Of a stretch of 64,000 nucleotides of DNA, positions 47,329 through 56,776 are shown in pieces (within the stretch, counting starts at the first letter, position 1; each line of letters opens with the position of its first letter). Position numbers and translations under genes: made by a program. The notes under the pieces were generated by a model. The model was not told the origin of the DNA. It did no database searches and was given only the letters and a program-made list of their open reading frames with translations. The stretch is from Heliocidaris tuberculata (taxonomy: Eukaryota > Echinodermata > Echinoidea > Camarodonta > Echinometridae). The DNA lies in assembly GCA_025618425.1 (NCBI GenBank), contig CM046837.1, forward strand, positions 19,984,077-20,048,076. The letters are read 5' to 3'.

Positions 47329-47604
47329 TCACAACGGTATCTGCGGGGCTTGCTTTCCATGTGATTCGTTCATGGTGCCTGCTTGTCCTCCAGCTTGAGC
47401 TTGCGATCGAAGATAGTCCTTACACAACGGGATCGCCTGGTAAATAGCGCTTTTGCCATATCCCGTGGGAAGGCTCACAAATGCATCCTGTCCTTTGAGG
47501 ACTAAAAGAATTGCCCTCAGTTGTAAGTCCTTGAAAGCTGAAATTTTCAGCATTTGCGAGGCAAATTCCGTGCTTTTCAGCAACAATTCTTATTCGGACG
47601 CCAT
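47329..47604 (-). pseudogene. RecQ-like helicase N-terminal exon (fragment)
   Basis: From ATG at 47604 the frame reads Met-Ala-Ser-Glu, then a TAA (47592-47590), then ELLLKSTEFASQMLKI, SAFKDLQLRAILLVLKGQD and AFVSLPTGYGKSAIYQAIP. The last part contains a Walker A (TGYGKS) in the RecQ/superfamily-2 motif I context, preceded by the Q-motif-like FKDLQLRAI. After LCKDYL the sequence loses similarity and ends at 47329. Normal RecQ proteins continue with motifs Ia to VI, all missing here. One premature stop plus truncation make this a non-functional gene start inside a transposon. Confidence 0.75.
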
Positions 47605-47659
47605 GATTGATGTAGCTTGCACGGGGTGCCGAGATGAAGGCGAATTTGCATACCAAATT

Positions 47660-47700
47660 TATGCTGACGTCATGCGAAGATACGTTCGCTGATTGGCTCC
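47660..47700 (-). promoter_or_regulatory. CCAAT box and full CRE upstream of the helicase exon
   Basis: On the minus strand GAGCCAATCAGCG (CCAAT, 47690-47699) lies about 90 bp, and TGACGTCA (perfect CRE palindrome, 47665-47672) about 60 bp, upstream of the ATG at 47604. The spacing fits a housekeeping-type promoter captured together with the exon. Confidence 0.5.
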
Positions 47701-47885
47701 TACCTATAAGGTAGCAGATCCTCGCTAGGAACAAGGGATAGCATAAGAAATACAGGCCAGGTTCCAAAAGGCCCTCGCGACTCACGTCGCTCGATCGTGC
47801 ATTCACCGGGCTGGGCGGCTAGTCTTGTTATGCAGCCACTACTCTCTTACTTGCCGAGAAAAATAGCCAAGTCACGAGGGCCTTG

Positions 47886-48812
47886 TCAAAAGGCTAGGTT
47901 CGGGGTGGTACGAATGTACCGACTGTGAGTATTGTAAGCCCAACGCCCCATGTTTTGAATCCAAAAATCAGGCACCCCTGCGATAGCGGCAGAAGTTGCG
48001 GCCCCAATACGAAAGGAATGGGAAGAATAGAAAGCTACCGGTAGGTTGCAAAAGGTTATTACCCGTTTCAACATCGCGTTAAATTGGTGCCTCGTTAAAG
48101 GCAGTGAGTCAAAATGTCGGAAAAAGGCAGTCCCATGTGGGCCACGGAAAGCTAGGTATGCACTTACTGCGCGAATTGGGCACATGTTTGGCATATTATT
48201 TGGCGGGATGACAATGCAGCACCCCCGCCCCTCTTGATCCGATTTTGATTTCCGAATTGTTACGTGCATTTCTGACATACGACCTATGCCCCGCATGTGT
48301 ACGTCTCCCTCCGATAGGGAAACGGGATCATGCCCGGATTTAGTTGTAAATTCCCCCACCCGAAGAAAACCAAAGAAGGCGACGAGAAAAGCCGCCTGAA
48401 ATAAAGCTAGTTCGTAGCTATTATTACAGACATGCGCCAAGGAATTGACCATGGACTTAAGAATGGTCAGTGTTATGGGACACCTTGTATCGCGGCGAGC
48501 ATGCTTGCGCCGGCATCTGTCTACTAGGCGACGGACAATAAAGGAGCTTGTCACATCAGGCCATCCTAATGTTTGCATGCCACAAGCTACTCCCAAAATA
48601 TAAGTACTTATTGTTGCCCCCGCGTACCCCTTCCAAGAGAAATAGGATATAAACTGAGCGACCTGCTCAACATTTGGACTCATACTTATATTATAGTGAT
48701 ATTGCAACCTAAACAGCTCAAATGCAGCCCAGGCTTTCCTATAAGTGTGATGTGTGCTTGGCGCCCGTGAGGCGAACAGCAGGTGCTCTCTCTCTATATG
48801 AAGCTCTCCCAA
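47886..48812 (-). CDS. Tyrosine recombinase of a DIRS-type retroelement, C-terminus altered
   Basis: 308 codons without a stop. DIRS-type elements use this enzyme to integrate circular cDNA in place of a DDE integrase. The N-terminal half (residues 15-100) is a SAM-like core-binding region (HHTYRKAWAAFELF). The catalytic half has Arg151 in FGFLRVGEF, Lys188/190 in RKSKSD, His265 and Arg268 in SSHSFRIGAATSAA, Trp291 in GRWAYN and the nucleophile Tyr299 in SRYIR. All core residues are present. The last residues (NLAF and stop) come from a nested transposon: its TSD begins in the Asn/Pro codons, so the original end is displaced to about 47080. The frame overlaps the RNase H frame at 48794-48812, as in DIRS relatives. 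Confidence 0.9.
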   Translation of the reverse strand: MGELHIEREHLLFASRAPSTHHTYRKAWAAFELFRLQYHYNISMSPNVEQVAQFISYFSWKGYAGATISTYILGVACGMQTLGWPDVTSSFIVRRLVDRCRRKHARRDTRCPITLTILKSMVNSLAHVCNNSYELALFQAAFLVAFFGFLRVGEFTTKSGHDPVSLSEGDVHMRGIGRMSEMHVTIRKSKSDQEGRGCCIVIPPNNMPNMCPIRAVSAYLAFRGPHGTAFFRHFDSLPLTRHQFNAMLKRVITFCNLPVAFYSSHSFRIGAATSAAIAGVPDFWIQNMGRWAYNTHSRYIRTTPNLAF

Positions 48813-49505
48813 AGATGGGCGGATATTTCGCTGCCTATCCGGTTTGCGCCTGGTGCCAACCGGCGGAACCTGTCCATCTGAAAACGAGAGAGGGAGTCAG
48901 CTACTTCATTGCAAGAGCCTGGCACATAGCGAGCTTTGAATAGAATATTATGCTCCAAACAAAGAACAACTAACAACCTAACTAGCTTCATAATATGGGC
49001 ACATTTAGAAGTTAACGAATTAACTACATGGACGACCGTCTGGTCATCCGATCAGAAGAGCACCTTCATGTTTACGAGATGAGCCCCCACAAACGGACAC
49101 CCACAACTATTGGGAAGAGCTCTAAGAAGGCGATGGAGTAATTCTTCGCTAGTATTTCCGCCGGCCATCTGCCCTATGCCCATTTATTCTGGAAAGTGAT
49201 ACCAAAGCCAATGCTACCCGCCGCGTCTGTAAAGAACTGAAAATGACTATTAGCAAGCCATGTTGAGTGCGAAAACATGACCGTGCCATTGAAGTCATAC
49301 AAAAACGCAGACCATGCTCGCAAATCAGCCTTTGCCCCGTGAGTTAAGCGTATCCGATGGCTGGGGTGTCGGACCCCCTTGGTGAGGTCTATGAGCCGTC
49401 TCAGGAAGGCTCTCCCAGGAGCCACAGCTTTGCACACAAAATTGAGGCTCCCTATCAGTGATTGTAACTGCCGCAACGTAAGCTTCTCTTTCGCTGTGAA
49501 GTCGA
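48794..49505 (-). pseudogene. DIRS-type RT end and RNase H, decayed
   Basis: 49505-49180 encodes EKLTLRQLQSLIGSLNFVCK, then AVAPGRAFLRRLIDLT and HFQFFTDAAGSIGFGI, the RT connection and the first RNase H catalytic Asp. 48991-48800 in another frame gives LEHNILFKARYVPGSCNEVA then DSLSRFQMDRF, the RNase H end typical of DIRS and Ngaro elements. A frame break lies between them (about 49000-49170). Everything upstream of the RT C-terminus is missing because the sequence abuts a Tx1-like LINE at about 49505. Confidence 0.85.
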
Positions 49506-49886
49506 TCAACATTAAATATATCAAAATATTATCATTAAACTGCCCTGCACTTGGAGAAAGTTGTGAAAGGAAAGATCTATTTGATTTTTTTGAAAAGTAA
49601 AGATGCAAATATTTGTTGTCTACAAGACACTCATTTTATTTTTGAATTGGAAGAAGACATATTGAAAGTGTGGGGAGGAAGAGGCTTCTTGTCATATAAA
49701 TCATCTAATACAAGAGGAATTGCAGTATTATTTGACAAAAACACACAAGTTGTTATAAAAAGACTGAAGTGTGATACTGATGGGAACTATGTAGCCCTTA
49801 GTTTCCAATGTGGTTTTCTAGATTTCTCATGGATTGCACCATATGGGCCTAATAGTGATTACCCAGAAATTTTTAGACGTATATAA
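49505..49886 (+). pseudogene. Tx1/L1-like LINE endonuclease, N-terminal part
   Basis: Two frames: ILSLNCPALGESCERKDLFD (49530-49600), then DANICCLQDTHFIFELEEDI and GFLSYKSSNTRGIAVLFDKN (49610-49750). The LNCRGL-type start, LQDTH catalytic Glu/Asp region and RGIAVLF strand are characteristic of L1/Tx1 endonucleases. After SWIAPYGPNSDYPEIF the sequence is interrupted at 49896 by an insertion and continues at 51552. Confidence 0.8.
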
Positions 49887-49895
49887 AATATCTAT

Positions 49896-51542
49896 TATAC
49901 AAATATACAGGGCCCGAGGAAATCTAGTGCGATCTATGGGGTCGGTCGAAGTGACTACAGTCGTCTATTTCCTCGAGGGGCGAGAGCCCCGAGAGAGAAA
50001 TAGACGATTGACTGTAGTCGCTGAGACCGACCCCATAGATCGCACTAGATTTCCGAATAAAGGCCCTGTATATTTGTTTTATATCCCTCATCAACAATTA
50101 AATATATTTGGATTTAACTTTGATCTAGATATGGCAAATTAATGTTAGATGGTATAAATCTCGCGTTGTTAAATCTAGATCTATATACGGTTAGAGCAAA
50201 ACACAGTGGACGCTAGCTAACTTAAGTTAGAATAGATTGACGCGATTGATAGTCGCTGAGCCTGAGACCGACCCGGCGTAGATCGAAGTAAATTTCAGAA
50301 TAAAGGCCCTTACATTAATTTTCTTTTATAGGCCTCTAACATTTAGGACTAGGTTGTCTATAACATCAAGTTCATTTTAATCCTATTATAAAGTGTTAAA
50401 GGGTAGTACTAGATCTAGATCTGTAACGTAATCGGTGAAATTCCGAAAGTGAAAAGTATATGGCTAGTTATGAACTGCACAGGCACAGTTAGATTAAATA
50501 AATAAAAAATAATTTAATACAAGGCTAGGCTAGGCCTAACTTAGTCTTCGGGTCGGCTAGCATTTAATTAATGTTAATTACTACTACTGTTAGAGTCTGG
50601 TAGGCTAACGTTAAATAGATCTATATTCAGGTCTAACTTTGTTACTAGCCCTAAAATAAAAAGTAACACAAAACAGTATTAACAAACAGTTAAAAAGGGT
50701 CAAACGACATAATTATAATATGACAGTTTACACTCAAATGAAATTTTACCTGATATAACCGAACACGGTAGATAAAGTTTACCTGATAATTGAATATAGA
50801 CCTAGGCTACTTCATTTGTTTCCAATCCTGGTTTGTTTTTGGTCCTCGTCAATTAAAATCATTTTTTTTTTCCTTTCAAGTTCAACGGACTCTAGGCTAG
50901 ACATAGGTCGCCATGTTTTGATTTCGACTGATGACGTGCGCGTTACGACGCGCATTAGCTAGTACGATTGCGCATGTTGAGAAACAGCTGATCTACTGAC
51001 CTACATCCAATTACATTTACATAACCAACACGTCGTGTGTCCGGACAGGTCACTTTTAAACAGTAAATCGAACACAATTTCATGTAAATTGTCAAGAATC
51101 TTTGACAAGATAGGTTGACAGAATTATCGATTGTAAATATTTACTGGGCTTAGTGTTACTTCATGCATATTTAGCAAAATTGACGGCTATTTTTTGTTCA
51201 GTGTCCGCCCCCCCCCCCCCACCCCCTCACTTTTCTTTATATGGATTTATGAAAATTCTCGGGCTCGGCGTAGTTTCACTGGTGCCTGCGCCGTCCCATC
51301 GCGGGAGTTACCCGAGGGAGACTACTGGCTGCTCGCCGTACGCGTCAAGAGAAATGATTCTAGGGAGCAATTAGGGGCAGTCGGAGGCATGATAGTAAAA
51401 AAACTATCATACTCTGAAAAGTTTGACGTCACTAAACCTATTTTTCTCCCGGAGTAATTTCTTTTTCTGGTAGAATTATGATTAATCACATGAAGTGCTC
51501 TCGACCAATCCAAGAGCAAGAAATTTTCAATTACATATATAT
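49896..51542. mobile_element. 1.65-kb insertion with long hairpin, 9-bp flanking duplication
   Basis: AATATCTAT occurs at 49887-49895 and 51543-51551. Removing the insert rejoins the LINE (NIYTKLF, then the endonuclease YGDWNLV block). The left part is a near-perfect hairpin (49901-50077). A partial third copy of the arm lies at about 50236-50310. 50880-51010 is CpG-rich with NRF1-like (ATGCGCAATCG, AATGCGCGTCG) and YY1-like (AAAACATGGCGACC) words on the minus strand, another promoter-like block. A C run is at 51210-51222. No transposase seen. Confidence 0.6.
49901..50077. repeat. Near-perfect hairpin
   Basis: The left arm AAATATACAGGGCC, then AAATCTAGTGCGATCTATGG and GACTACAGTCGTCTATTT, pairs with the right arm AAATAGACGATTGACTGTAG, CCATAGATCGCACTAGATTT and GGCCCTGTATATTT. 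The tip is itself self-complementary (CTCGAGGGGCGAGAGCCCCG). The arms are about 80-85 bp with few mismatches. Confidence 0.9.
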
Positions 51543-51551
51543 AATATCTAT

Positions 51552-52190
51552 ACAAAATTATTTATGGTGATTGGAATTTGGTACAGAGTATGGAGTTAAA
51601 TACCTCTAATTTCCTTCGACTTATAAACAGAAAAGCAAGGGGAAAAAACTCCTTGAGATAAAGAAAAAAAAAAAATTTAATTGATCCTTGGCGTCAACGT
51701 CATCCTGATAAAAAAATCATACAAATGTTAACAACCTACACCAATGGGGCAAACTAGATTGGATTACTTTTCCATGTCTTTAAATATCTTTTCTTTGGTC
51801 AGGAAATGCGAAATTGATGGATTATCGCACAGATCATTCAATGTTTAGTTTAGACATTGTGTTTTATAAATGTAATAAGAGATTTACCTATTGGAAGTTT
51901 AATAACTCATTAAAAAATAGATCTGAATTTGTTGACCTTATTAAGGAGAACGCAAGAATAATTACTTTACAGTACCTTGATATTGACTGTCTTGATGGTA
52001 AACAATTCGAAAATGTCAGTAAAGGAGATCTTACATCTAAAAGTAATAACCAGCTTTTTTGGGATAAGTAATTGTTGATGGAGTTGAGAGCAGCGGCAAT
52101 TATGTATGGAACAGGATACAAATACCAGAGAAAACTAAAAAAAAAAAAAAAATGAGAGAAGAATTGAAACAACCAGAACCTTGAAATGGC
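51552..52190 (+). pseudogene. Tx1/L1-like LINE, endonuclease end and linker
   Basis: Directly continues the 49505-49886 fragment. YGDWNLVQSMELNTSNFLRL matches the GDWN/GDFN strand of L1-type endonucleases. 51814-52070 has YRTDHSMFSLDIVFYKCNKR (SDH catalytic block) and FTYWKFNNSLKNRSEFVDLI, the L1/Tx1 linker. It degenerates into an A run near 52140 and stops at the next insertion. The part between this linker and the RT GDP motif is missing here. Confidence 0.75.
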
Positions 52191-54036
52191 AGCTTTTAAG
52201 TAACTATCCTAGTTTGCTAGTTACTTAAAAGGTCGTTGTATATATACTCAATTTAACTCATCTACATCATCAGACTGCAATATAGATTACGGCGTTCCCC
52301 AAGGGTCTATATTGGGTCCGCTTATGTTTATAATTTATATTGATGATATTGTAAAACATATAAAAAATTGTTCTATTCACCTGTATGCTGATGATACAGT
52401 AATTTATTTCTCACATAGAAATGTCACAACTATAGAGTCTGTGTTGAATTCTGAACTTAAAAGAATAAGCAACTGGTTGTGTGATTCCAAATTAAGTCTT
52501 AACTGTGATAAAACGGTAAGCATGTTATCTGGCTCACGTAGAATGATAGGTTGAATTTAATTGTAAATGGGATAAATATCAAACATGTACAATCAACGAA
52601 ATATCTTGGCATGTTGTTAGATCCAAGTTTAAAGTGGAATCTACATATTGCTAATATGTGTTCTAGGATAAGTAAACTTATACGCTTATTGGCTCGATTG
52701 CGTCATTCTACTGATCTGACTAATATGAAAATTGTGTATAATGCCATTATTCTTCCAATTTTTGACTATGGTGATATAGTATATGGATCAGCCTGTGCAA
52801 AATACATCGACTCATTACAGGCACTTCAAAACAGAGCATGTAGAATTATACTAGGAATTAGTCCGTACAGTCATGTGTCTATCCGGTAGTTGCATGCTCG
52901 ATTGGGTTGGAAATCCTTTACAATTAGACGTCGCTGTCATCTCAGTACTATGGTTTTCAAGGCTTTAAATGATTTTGCCCCCCCCCCCCGGTATTTAAAA
53001 ACATTTTTCCAACGTACCAGTAGCCAATACAATTATTCTCTCAGGTCCCATGGAAACTTAATGTTAGCAAAACCAAAAACAGACTATTGTAAACGTTCGT
53101 TCTCATACAGAGGTGCTTCTCAGTTTAATAATCTCCCCGCAAATCTTAAGGTCCCGTGTAGTCTCAAAGTGTTCTTACATAGGCTCAATGCCTTCTTCCC
53201 TGATCTGTAAAAATTGAATTGGATACTGGATTTTTTTTTCACCCCACCCCTTAATTAATTTTTTCCCCCTTTCTTCTTCTTTGGAAATTTCTGAAAGAAT
53301 TCTGTTCATTATTTCAAAAATCCAATTACGTGTTCCTGTTATATAAATATAAAATAATCACCTTGGACCCCATGAAAGAACAGTGATGTCCATGGGCGTA
53401 GCTGAACTGGGTGTCCTTCCGATTTTCATTATCTTTGTTCTTCTTTTCTTTTACCTTGTATGATATATTCGTTTTGTATGTTTATGTATATTTTGCTATT
53501 TATGTTCCTATGCTCATTTGTTTTTATTGTGAATTTCGGAGAATAAATAAATACCAAAAATACCAAATAGACTACGGCTTCAAGAAATGCAATTTGGGGG
53601 AAAACATCTAAATACGTTCGAACCTAGGAAAACAAAGGCTATCTGAAAACAATTATTGGGCAAATAACATGTACATTTCGCATAGAAAGGAGATTACAGG
53701 CAAGGTATGTAAAAAAAAAAACAAAAAACAACAACAACAACAACAACGAACAGATTTTTGAATCATGTATATAATTATAATGATTTTAATTGAAAACATG
53801 CTATTTACAAGCTCCGCTTCTCTGCTAGTTCCCTTCCGTTACCTTTTCGATTATTATTATCAAGAAACAATTGAAACGTGTGTAAACCTCTCTGTTATAA
53901 CATTCATTTTAGAAAACACTATGTAAGTTCATATGCGTTATGTTTGAATGATGAGTTTCTTCTACAATGTAAATACTTTATATGATTTATGAATTGGTAT
54001 CGAAAAATAAATGAATCTTGAATCTTGAATCTTGAA
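52190..54036 (+). mobile_element. 5'-truncated Jockey/CR1-like LINE inserted in the Tx1-like LINE
   Basis: Its 3' end is marked by an AATAAA-like signal and three TCTTGAA units (54013-54036), immediately followed by the Tx1 RT sequence GDPPLCYLFLLCAEIL. Its 5' junction lies near a 42-bp hairpin at 52190-52231 (CTTTTAAGTAACTA facing TAGTTACTTAAAAG). The 3' UTR is long and AT-rich, with another possible end at 53550-53568 (AATAAATAAATACC), so two overlapping 3' ends may be present. Confidence 0.65.
52244..53210 (+). pseudogene. Reverse transcriptase, palm to C-terminus
   Basis: Three successive frames of one ORF. 52290-52554 has DYGVPQGSILGPLMFIIYID, HLYADDTVIYFS (catalytic Asp pair) and KLSLNCDKTVSML. 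52551-52889 has TKYLGMLLDPSLKWNLHI, ILPIFDYGDIVYGS and QNRACRIILGISPYSHVSI. 52890-53210 has LGWKSFTIRRRCHLSTMVFK and CKRSFSYRGASQFNNLPANL. The order and spacing match RT palm, thumb and the conserved C-terminal tail. One frameshift (about 52550) and one stop (52887-52889, TAG) inactivate it. A C run at about 52978-52989 probably adds another shift. Confidence 0.9.
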
Positions 54037-55032
54037 GGTGACCCACCTTTGTGTTACTTGTTTTTGTTATGCGCGGAAATTCTTGGGATGTATATTCGAA
54101 ATTCACACTTAGTGAAAGGAAACTCTGTCAGTTCAAAAGAATTCAAGATCCTTCAGATGACAAAGTATTGTTTTTCGATGGCACAGCTGCTAGTTTCCGT
54201 AATGTACTACATATTTTGGATTCATCCGGAAATTGTAGTGGGCTGAATATTAATATGCAAAAACAAATGCAATCTAGATTGGTGCCTAAAAATGTAATAA
54301 AGAAATATAATAGATGGAAGACAAGTGAATTTTGTGCATAATATTTGTTTTCGTTACCTTGGTACACACTTTCATATTGTTATTGACAAAATACCTGATT
54401 ATAATTAAGACAGTTTTATGACAAAAAGACACCAGATGATTTCTTGGATTAAACGGAACATTAATGTTCTTGGTAGAGTTAAAGTTGCTAAATCGTTACC
54501 GTTAAACTGTCGTTACCACAGTTTAATCATCTGTTTATTTCAATTCCAGCTCCTTCAGCTAAGTTAATGAACAACATAGACGTTAAGTTCTTTTATTTTA
54601 TGAGGAAGAATAAGCCAAATAAAATTAATACTGATGAAACAGGTTGTTGGCACATATGAAGAAGGGGGCCTCAAAATGGCAGATGTCGAGTTTATTAGTA
54701 TTTCACTAAAGCTTACATGGATTTGAAGAATGGTTTTAAGAATTCGCAATGATGTTAATCATTTAATGCAGTTATTTTTAACAAAACCATTCGTAGTAGC
54801 AGTGGCGGATCCAGGGGGGGGGGGCAATCCCGGCCCTTGCCCCCCCCTTTTGAGGGAAAACAATGCAATGTGCCCCCCCTATTTGCGATTGTGCCCCCCC
54901 CTTTTCGCCCAGAAAACCTCTTTTTTTTTTTTTTTTGCTTGCTTGTCAGAGAATTATTGAGGGTAACTGGACCCCATAACCCCCCCCCCCCCCACTGAGC
55001 GACTTTTGGAGGGCTGGCGAAAATTTTTTTTT

Positions 55033-55078
<46 letters not shown>

Positions 55079-55560
55079 ACTGAGCGACTTTTGGAGGGCT
55101 GGCGAGAGACCCCAAAAATATGGGTCTCCCTCCAAGCAGTTTCCCAAAGTTGACAATCCTGCATTTGTGTGCCCCCCCTAATACGAAATCCTGGATCCGC
55201 CCCTGCGTAGTAGCATTGTTGAGTCGAGCAGAGAGAATTGATTGGTTAACCTATCCGTTGTGGAGAAATAGCTCTATCCATATTGGGCAAAAATCTGTAT
55301 TTTGTTAGACTAGGTATGAAAATTAAAAAAAAAGTAATAATTTGGAAAATATGAATTTTGGTTTTGAAGAGAAGAGAAATGATGCTTTAAATTACATGGT
55401 AACTTCGATTAAGCAACAGCTCTTTGTACAAAAGCTCAATGACAACATTCCAATTCTTAGTACCATGAAGAAAAATATTATTCAATATTATGAAGATGAA
55501 AGATATATTCATTCTATTTTATATTTATAATTTATTTATAACAATATTTTTTTTTTCACG
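54037..55560 (+). pseudogene. Tx1/L1-like LINE RT and C-terminal region, decayed
   Basis: Starts at the RT GDP motif (GDPPLCYLFLLCAEILGMYI). DDKVLFFDGTAASFRNVLHI and SGLNINMQ follow in the next frame (the DD-containing palm strand and the GLxIN block). After many stops it gives KFFYFMRKNKPNKINTDE, MADVEFISISLKLTW, then RAERIDWLTYPLWRNSSIHI, all typical of the L1/Tx1 C-terminus. It is interrupted by the hAT-like element at 54800-55206. From 54125 on it is duplicated at 62571. Confidence 0.75.
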
Positions 55561-55973
55561 AAAATGAGAGAAATGTAAAAGCATCGTGTTTTATTTGAGT
55601 TTAAGATACATATCAGTCTCACTGAGCTGTAAAATGTTGTGTTATTTGATTCAATGAAATAGTCTATGGAGGGAAAAAAGTTTGAAAATAAAAAGACAGT
55701 ATGATTATGAGGCTGTGTAATTTTTTTTCATAACATCTTTCAAAAAATATATACTTCCAAAATCAATATGAAATTGAATTCTAAGCCACCTTTTTTACCA
55801 ATTGACAACGGACTCCATCGGCAATTGTTCAACCATGCCTATCAAAGCAGTCAGTACTGATATTAATTCTGTAAATATATTTATATTTTTCTGCTTCAAC
55901 CTGTCTGTTCTTCTCCATCTCTTGATCTTCCTGTTATTCGCAGTTTTTTAATCTCCTCCTTTACTTCTCTCAA
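54125..55973. repeat. Segmental duplication, copy 1
   Basis: From TGTCAGTTCAAAAGAATTCA onward this matches 62571-64000 base for base except for about 2 percent substitutions, small indels and the 415-bp hAT-like insertion (element plus one TSD). Both copies share the same internal stops of the decayed LINE, so they were duplicated after inactivation and are not separate retrotranspositions. Confidence 0.95.
54800..55206. mobile_element. hAT-like non-autonomous element with proven empty site
   Basis: Termini are CAGTGGCGGATCCAGG and CCTGGATCCGCCCCTG. Flanking duplications CGTAGTAG lie at 54792-54799 and 55207-55214. The second segmental copy at about 63239 reads TCGTAGTAGCATTG without the insert. 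The interior is dominated by C and G runs (for example 55036-55078) and two copies of ACTGAGCGACTTTTGGAGGG (54993 and 55079). It is noncoding; Gly-rich translations are artefacts. Confidence 0.95.
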
Positions 55974-56239
55974 AATTCTCTGTTTCATTCTCCTCTCAAC
56001 TCTTTCTATCCTCTTTAATTTTTCCTCTTGCTTTTTCGCCCCCTCTCTATCTCTCTTTCTCTCTTTCTCTCTCTCTCCCCTTTGTCCTGAGTCCCTCCTA
56101 ACTTTCCCTTTTGTATCGTCCATCTCCATTACATACGGTTCCCTTTCATCCATGTACTTCATTACACTGGCCTTTACTATGCACTATCATACGTGTCATA
56201 CACACATACCACATGCTGTATAGCCATTCGTGTCTATTA
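55561..56239 (-). other. AT-rich flank and a charged coiled-coil-like frame
   Basis: 55896-56162 on the minus strand is open for 88 codons. It is very rich in Lys, Arg and Glu (for example KKQEEKLKRIERVERRMKQR), and predicted helical by composition. The plus strand is a TC-rich tract, so the charge may simply reflect a pyrimidine run. Because it is inside the segmental duplication it could belong to a LINE ORF1 on the opposite strand, but I cannot confirm this. Confidence 0.35.
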
Positions 56240-56614
56240 AGCCCCTTTCACAATTGGTCTGCGACCGATTGCGACCATTTGGTCGCACGACAGGCTGCAA
56301 CAGGCTTCAATCGCCATCGATCTCATCAGGTCGCAGAAAGGCATTCACAAATGCAACAGCGGTCGTAAAACAAAAACGACTAGAAGAGACCGTTGCACGA
56401 GTAAGTCGCATTTGCTCGCATATGCTCGTGCGAGTGGTCTTGCGTTCACATGCGAGTGTTGCACGAGTGATTGCGAGTGGCTTGACGCCAATCACAATAG
56501 TCGCACGATCGATTGCATGGTCGTGCGAGTGGATGTGAGACCATGCGATCGCTCGTGCGATTGAATGAGACCGGTGCAAGTGGTCGTGAGAGTATTCGTG
56601 CGAGTGGCGTGGGG

Positions 56615-56651
56615 TATAAAAACCCCCTCGACAATTGACCGGTAGTCAGTT
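56615..56651 (+). promoter_or_regulatory. Core promoter: TATA box plus initiator at canonical spacing
   Basis: TATAAAAA begins at 56615 in a GGGG...CCCC context. TCAGTT, a consensus initiator, lies at 56646-56651 with its A at 56648, 33 bp from the TATA start. This is the standard metazoan arrangement. The ATG at 56678 follows 30 bp after the inferred start. Confidence 0.65.
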
Positions 56652-56677
56652 TCAAGTTGGCCTTCTTAATATTCAAG

Positions 56678-56776
56678 ATGCCAAAGAAGAAAGTTACAAA
56701 GAAGAGAAAGTTGTTAGAGGGCCCTGTTGCAGAGGATCATCTCCATAGTCCCCCTATATATACCCCCGAGGAATAG
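56678..56776 (+). CDS. 32-codon ORF with NLS-like start, downstream of a TATA-Inr promoter
   Basis: The ORF encodes MPKKKVTKKRKLLEGP then VAEDHLHSPPIYTPEE and stops at TAG 56774-56776. The first 11 residues form a classical nuclear-localisation-like basic cluster; the rest is acidic and Pro-rich. It could be the retained first part of the parental transposase or a captured host gene start. I do not recognise it. The surrounding repeats resume right after the stop, so the ORF and promoter form a discrete island of about 170 bp. Confidence 0.45.
   Translation: MPKKKVTKKRKLLEGPVAEDHLHSPPIYTPEE

Larger units (their letters stand above)
47108..47896. mobile_element. 789-bp TIR element, 8-bp TSD, carrying a RecQ-like first exon
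   Basis: Termini are TAGCCTTTTGACAAGGC on the left and GCCTTGTCAAAAGGCTA (one extra G inside) on the right. They extend as imperfect inverted repeats of about 140-146 bp (to 47253 and from 47757), including CGATCGAGCGAC and AGGCCTTTTGGAACCTGG. It is flanked by GGTTCGGG at 47100-47107 and 47897-47904. Eight-base duplications fit hAT, Zisupton and a few other superfamilies. The unique centre holds a minus-strand helicase gene start with promoter motifs and no transposase. Confidence 0.85.

Noticed and set aside
47420..47806. 128-codon minus-strand frame across the helicase exon
   Set aside because: Out of frame with the RecQ-like motif and extends into the TIR; shadow of the helicase frame.
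54755..55164. Gly-rich protein frames on the minus strand
   Set aside because: Produced by C runs inside a noncoding hAT-like element.
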